IMG/VR virus record: IMGVR_UViG_3300042914_001893
Location: 1-39,695 of that record
Source: a virus
DNA length: 39,695 bases
Direction: 5' to 3' (one strand)
Positions within the stretch are counted from its first letter, which is position 1. The number at the start of each line of letters is the position of its first letter. Shown here piece by piece: positions 37,291 through 39,695 of the stretch. The notes below the pieces were generated by a model. That model was given only the letters and a program-made list of their open reading frames with translations, was not told the DNA's origin and did not search any database. The translations under genes were made by a program, and so were the position numbers.

Positions 37291-37766
37291 TGGCCTCAAT
37301 TGGCGTAGGCGTGGCGCAAGCGTTAGCACGTAGTGCTGGCGGTCCCGCACGCGGATTAACACGCTTGCAGGCCCAAAATCTGTTGCGCGCGGCCGCATTT
37401 TTTATCGAGGAACACAAACGCCGATTAAGTAAGCCAGTCGGCGCAATCCGCGTTAATCGATTGCGTCGTGATGGCTCGACAAAAACTGTGCAGGTTGTGC
37501 AACGATCAATGCCAGGTGAATACCCGCGCAAGGATACTGGCAACTTGCAAAACAATGTTGCAATGACAAAAAAGTCGATCGAGGACGTTATGAGGGAAGG
37601 TAAGATCCGCGTAGGGTTGCGCAAAAGAGCCTTTTACGGCGCATACCTTGAAGTCGTTTACGCTCGATTAGGATTGAGCCAGACATTACGTGATCTTATG
37701 CCACAACTGGCGGCACTTTCGGGACTGCCATTACGATATAATGTAATTAGATTGGGAGATGTTTGA
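37290..37766 (+). CDS. HK97 gp10-like head-tail/neck protein
   Basis: 158 residues. Basic N-terminal helices (RGLTRLQAQNLLRAAAFFIE), then SMPGEYPRKDTGNLQNNVAM, IRVGLRKRAFYGAYLEVVYA. The 'PG..P...TG.L..s......' plus 'vg....Y..flE.G' pattern is characteristic of HK97-gp10 type tail completion proteins. ATG 37290 overlaps the previous stop. It likely joins head and tail. Confidence 0.7.
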   Translation: MASIGVGVAQALARSAGGPARGLTRLQAQNLLRAAAFFIEEHKRRLSKPVGAIRVNRLRRDGSTKTVQVVQRSMPGEYPRKDTGNLQNNVAMTKKSIEDVMREGKIRVGLRKRAFYGAYLEVVYARLGLSQTLRDLMPQLAALSGLPLRYNVIRLGDV

Positions 37767-37768
37767 CC

Positions 37769-38191
37769 GTGGCAACATTTAATAAGTATTATTGTTTTGT
37801 TGAGAACCTTGCCGAAAAGGTTCACAATTTGCAAAGCGATACGCTTAAAGTTGCGCTAACAAATACAGCGCCAGCCGCAACAGATACGGTATGGAATACA
37901 ACCGTATACCCTGCACCAGTAGCCGCAAACGGTTATACGGCTGGCGGTAACACGTTGACCGTGACAAGTTCGTCGCAAACAACCGGCACGTACAAGCTGG
38001 TACTGGCTGATTCATTGTTTGTCGCGTCGGGTGGCACGATTGGACCATTTCGCTATGTGGTTCTTTACAACTCGACGGCAAGCAATTCCGTGATTGGATA
38101 TTACGATTATGGATCATCGATCACGCTAGCCGATACCGAAACCTTTACTATCGACTTTGATCTTTCTAACGGAGTTTTAACGCTGGCATGA
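37769..38191 (+). CDS. Phage structural protein of widespread beta family
   Basis: 140 residues. GTG 37769 gives VATFNKYYCFVENLAEKVHN; a TTG at 37763 that overlaps the previous stop is an alternative (GGGAG at 37754-37758 serves both). LQSDTLKVALTNTAPAATDT, NGYTAGGNTLTVTSSSQTTG, TYKLVLADSLFVASGG, GPFRYVVLYN, FTIDFDLSNGVLTLA is the pattern of a very common phage virion protein. Its exact location in the particle is not known. Confidence 0.75.
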   Translation: MATFNKYYCFVENLAEKVHNLQSDTLKVALTNTAPAATDTVWNTTVYPAPVAANGYTAGGNTLTVTSSSQTTGTYKLVLADSLFVASGGTIGPFRYVVLYNSTASNSVIGYYDYGSSITLADTETFTIDFDLSNGVLTLA

Positions 38192-38256
38192 CAATCAAAA
38201 CGCACATTGAGACGATGCAACAATTTCCAAATACAACCCGTGCTAATAAGGAATGA
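38188..38256 (+). CDS. Tiny overlapping ORF (22 residues)
   Basis: ATG 38188 overlaps the preceding TGA (ATGA), and the frame runs to TGA 38254-38256, 3 nt before the next ATG, exactly filling the gap. Sequence begins MTIKTHIETMQQF. No motif. It could serve translational coupling between neighbours rather than encode a functional peptide. Confidence 0.3.
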   Translation: MTIKTHIETMQQFPNTTRANKE

Positions 38257-38259
38257 ACT

Positions 38260-38580
38260 ATGAAATTTGCAGCTATCAACGCAAGCGCCAGCGGCGGTAA
38301 CACAATTGTTGCAGCCGTTGCCGGTAAACGCATTCGAGTCGTTTCCTATGTGATCGTTGCGGCGGGTTCCGTTACGGCAACATGGCAATCGGCATCGACG
38401 GCGCTATCTGGCCCGATGAGCCTTGCGGCTTCGGGTGGAGCGTCGGCGTCAATCGGGATTATGGCTCCCGGCGGCGCGTATGGCCTATTTCAAACGGAAT
38501 CTGGCGAAGCCCTGAACCTAAGCTTAGGCGGCGCGGTAAACGTGGCCGGTCATTTGTGTTATTTGGAAATCAGCGTATAA
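38260..38580 (+). CDS. Beta-sandwich virion protein, paralogue 2
   Basis: 106 residues, MKFAAINASASGGNTIVAAV, AGKRIRVVSYVIVAAGSVTA, TWQSASTALSGPMSL, ESGEALNLSLGGAVNVAGHL, CYLEISV. Same length and plan as the protein at 36970. AAGGAA (38248-38253) lies upstream. Two copies separated by two genes suggest separate sites in the virion. Confidence 0.7.
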   Translation: MKFAAINASASGGNTIVAAVAGKRIRVVSYVIVAAGSVTATWQSASTALSGPMSLAASGGASASIGIMAPGGAYGLFQTESGEALNLSLGGAVNVAGHLCYLEISV

Positions 38581-38605
38581 TTGGCATTTAAGTGGAGGAA
38601 TTGTT

Positions 38606-38917
38606 ATGGCAGATATTCCAGCGACAACGCCAATTGTTACGCCAGCCGTACCAGCGCAGACTTTCCCGTTATGGGTTGTCGAGTCGTTAGTTTTTAATGG
38701 TAACGGAATCGAGCAACCGTTAACGGCGGAAGCATGGTTTCGATCAGCACGGCGCGACGCGGCAAGCCCTACTGGCTGGATTCTTGGAGACCAGCGGCGC
38801 AACTATCATATTGCGAATGTTTGGGCTCTTGCCGGTACTGATTCTGACGTAGCGTCAACCATGGCGGACATAATCGCAACGCTCACCAGATTGGCCACAA
38901 GCGCCGGTGTTTTATGA
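38606..38917 (+). CDS. Hypothetical virion-region protein
   Basis: 103 residues from ATG 38606 (GGAGG at 38593-38597). The N-terminus is Pro/Thr-rich (MADIPATTPIVTPAVPAQTF), followed by a compact alpha/beta part (ESLVFNGNGIEQPLTAEAW, TMADIIATLTRLAT). Overlaps the next small gene by ATGA. Function unknown. Confidence 0.6.
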   Translation: MADIPATTPIVTPAVPAQTFPLWVVESLVFNGNGIEQPLTAEAWFRSARRDAASPTGWILGDQRRNYHIANVWALAGTDSDVASTMADIIATLTRLATSAGVL

Positions 38918-39045
38918 GTTTACCATTGCTAGGAGTCGGACCTTCAGCGCCAACATCAGACGGCCCAACCGATGGCCTTCTTTGGCAGGGTGCGACTGAC
39001 TTTCTGTTATTCAACGGTGCGACAGATTACATAATCTGGCAGTGA
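38914..39045 (+). CDS. Small phage protein with tandem W/F-rich motif
   Basis: 43 residues from ATG 38914 (ATGA overlap). MSLPLLGVGPSAPTSDGPTD, then LLWQGATDFLLF, NGATDYIIWQ. The repeated unit 'LLWxGATDxLLF/IIW' is like the short proteins next to fibre genes in many phages ('LLLEN...YILLE'). Its role may be fibre-linked assembly. Stop at 39043-39045. Confidence 0.6.
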   Translation: MSLPLLGVGPSAPTSDGPTDGLLWQGATDFLLFNGATDYIIWQ

Positions 39046-39057
39046 CGGAGTAGGTAA

Positions 39058-39695
39058 ATGGCAAGCAAACGGATTGACGAACTAGATGCCCGCGTTGTCG
39101 CAGATGCTGACCTGCTACCCGTCACGCCATCGGGTGGACCTAGTGGTAAAGCCACTGTTGCTGCAATAGTTGCTGAAGGGCTGAGCCAGCCTAATAGCGC
39201 AAGTGCTGGTGCCGGGGCTAGCCTATCGATCATTGCAGCAGACGGTGTTACAAGCGGGGCTGGTGGCAGTATCATAATTGAGCCCGGCTTGCAAGCGACT
39301 ACGGGCGGAAATGGCGGCGTAACGATTAAGCCGAAAACCGGAGCGGCTGAAACTACAAATATCTTTCGAGTTCTTCATAGCAATGGCAATCCTGTCATCA
39401 GTGTAAATACGGACTCTTATAATATCCAAATGGCAAACGGAGCCTTTATATTCCAAGGGGTTGGAAGTTTCTTTACCATGCCAGCCTCCGGCGAAATAAG
39501 GGCTGCTTCATACGGCTCGTGGTTTGTCACAAATCCAACTATTAGGTTCCCAAGCAATTCACCTAATGTTGCAATTCTTTATGGCAATGTTGGCATTGTC
39601 AGGATTAGCAACGGCTCAACAGGTGGCGGGTCATTAGCCTACACATCATCAACACCCGCAGCAATCACAGCTAACCAAAATGATTATGTACTCAC
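39058..39695 (+). CDS. Tail fibre/spike protein, N-terminal part (3' partial)
   Basis: At least 212 residues from ATG 39058 (GGAG at 39047-39050). MASKRIDELDARVVADADLL..., 'LPVTPSGGPSGKATVAAIVA' is a typical N-terminal connector of phage fibre proteins; next Ser/Gly/Ala/Asn-rich beta stretches (TSGAGGSIIIEPGLQATTGG) with repeated 'GN.G' turns as in beta-helical fibres. The frame is still open at the last base (ITANQNDYVL). The continuation is seen at 1-279 after one missing base (or 3n+1). Confidence 0.8.
   Translation, partial: MASKRIDELDARVVADADLLPVTPSGGPSGKATVAAIVAEGLSQPNSASAGAGASLSIIAADGVTSGAGGSIIIEPGLQATTGGNGGVTIKPKTGAAETTNIFRVLHSNGNPVISVNTDSYNIQMANGAFIFQGVGSFFTMPASGEIRAASYGSWFVTNPTIRFPSNSPNVAILYGNVGIVRISNGSTGGGSLAYTSSTPAAITANQNDYVL

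Noticed and set aside
1-39695. Integrase, repressor or prophage attachment site
   Set aside because: No recombinase motif or CI/Cro-like pair seen on either strand; the tRNA-like element alone is not enough to claim lysogeny.

Overview
The window looks like a nearly complete genome (about 39.7 kb) of a tailed dsDNA phage with siphovirus-type morphology. Every gene I can support lies on the + strand and is tightly packed, with many ATGA, TAATG and TTGA stop/start overlaps. The two ends read as one gene: a tail-fibre N-terminus runs off the right end (39058-39695) and the C-terminal domain of a fibre begins at base 1 (1-279). The sequence is therefore probably a circular or circularly permuted genome opened inside the fibre gene, with about one base (or 3n+1) missing at the joint. 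No integrase, CI-like repressor, transposase or CRISPR array is visible, so nothing here indicates lysogeny.

Host: not proven. A short secreted Cys/Gly-rich protein (27217-27486), a secreted protein with a bacterial Ig-like opening (11786-12421) and a papain-type peptidase (12418-13287) resemble families I associate with Planctomycetota (Gemmata/Pirellula-like bacteria) and their metagenomic phages. That is inference from recollection, not a database result.

Layout, following the circle. (1) Packaging and head, 28333-36546: small and large terminase, portal, Mu gpF-like minor head protein, prohead protease carrying a C-terminal scaffold with its own internal start, decoration-like protein, major capsid protein. 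(2) Connector and accessory virion proteins, 36574-39045, then the fibre gene across the joint (39058-end, 1-279). (3) Tail, 459-9996: completion/terminator proteins, three tandem tail-tube-like paralogues, tail assembly chaperones apparently joined by a -1 frameshift, tape measure, distal tail proteins. (4) Tail-distal and putative lysis block, 9977-13925: methyltransferase-like protein, small membrane proteins, metallophosphoesterase, papain-like peptidase, HNH nuclease. (5) Early/regulatory region, 14071-16824: small unknown genes, a textbook hammerhead ribozyme (about 14306-14372), a second strongly folded intergenic RNA (15153-15368), a 42-residue lipoprotein and a CsrA-like protein. (6) Replication/recombination, 16821-28011: Sak4-like ATPase, DUF669-type ssDNA-binding protein, SNF2-type helicase paired with a DNA methyltransferase, two sigma-like factors, a DEAH helicase, a primase-polymerase/DUF3987 helicase followed by an iteron-rich probable replication origin (25196-25503), DUF3310 protein, RusA resolvase.

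The most unusual content is RNA-level: the type I hammerhead ribozyme, the adjacent structured RNA, an identical 15-nt ribosome-binding leader downstream of both, a CsrA-like protein nearby, an internal TGA in a proline-rich small gene, and the chaperone frameshift. Together they suggest heavy post-transcriptional control in a phage that also encodes two sigma-like proteins.
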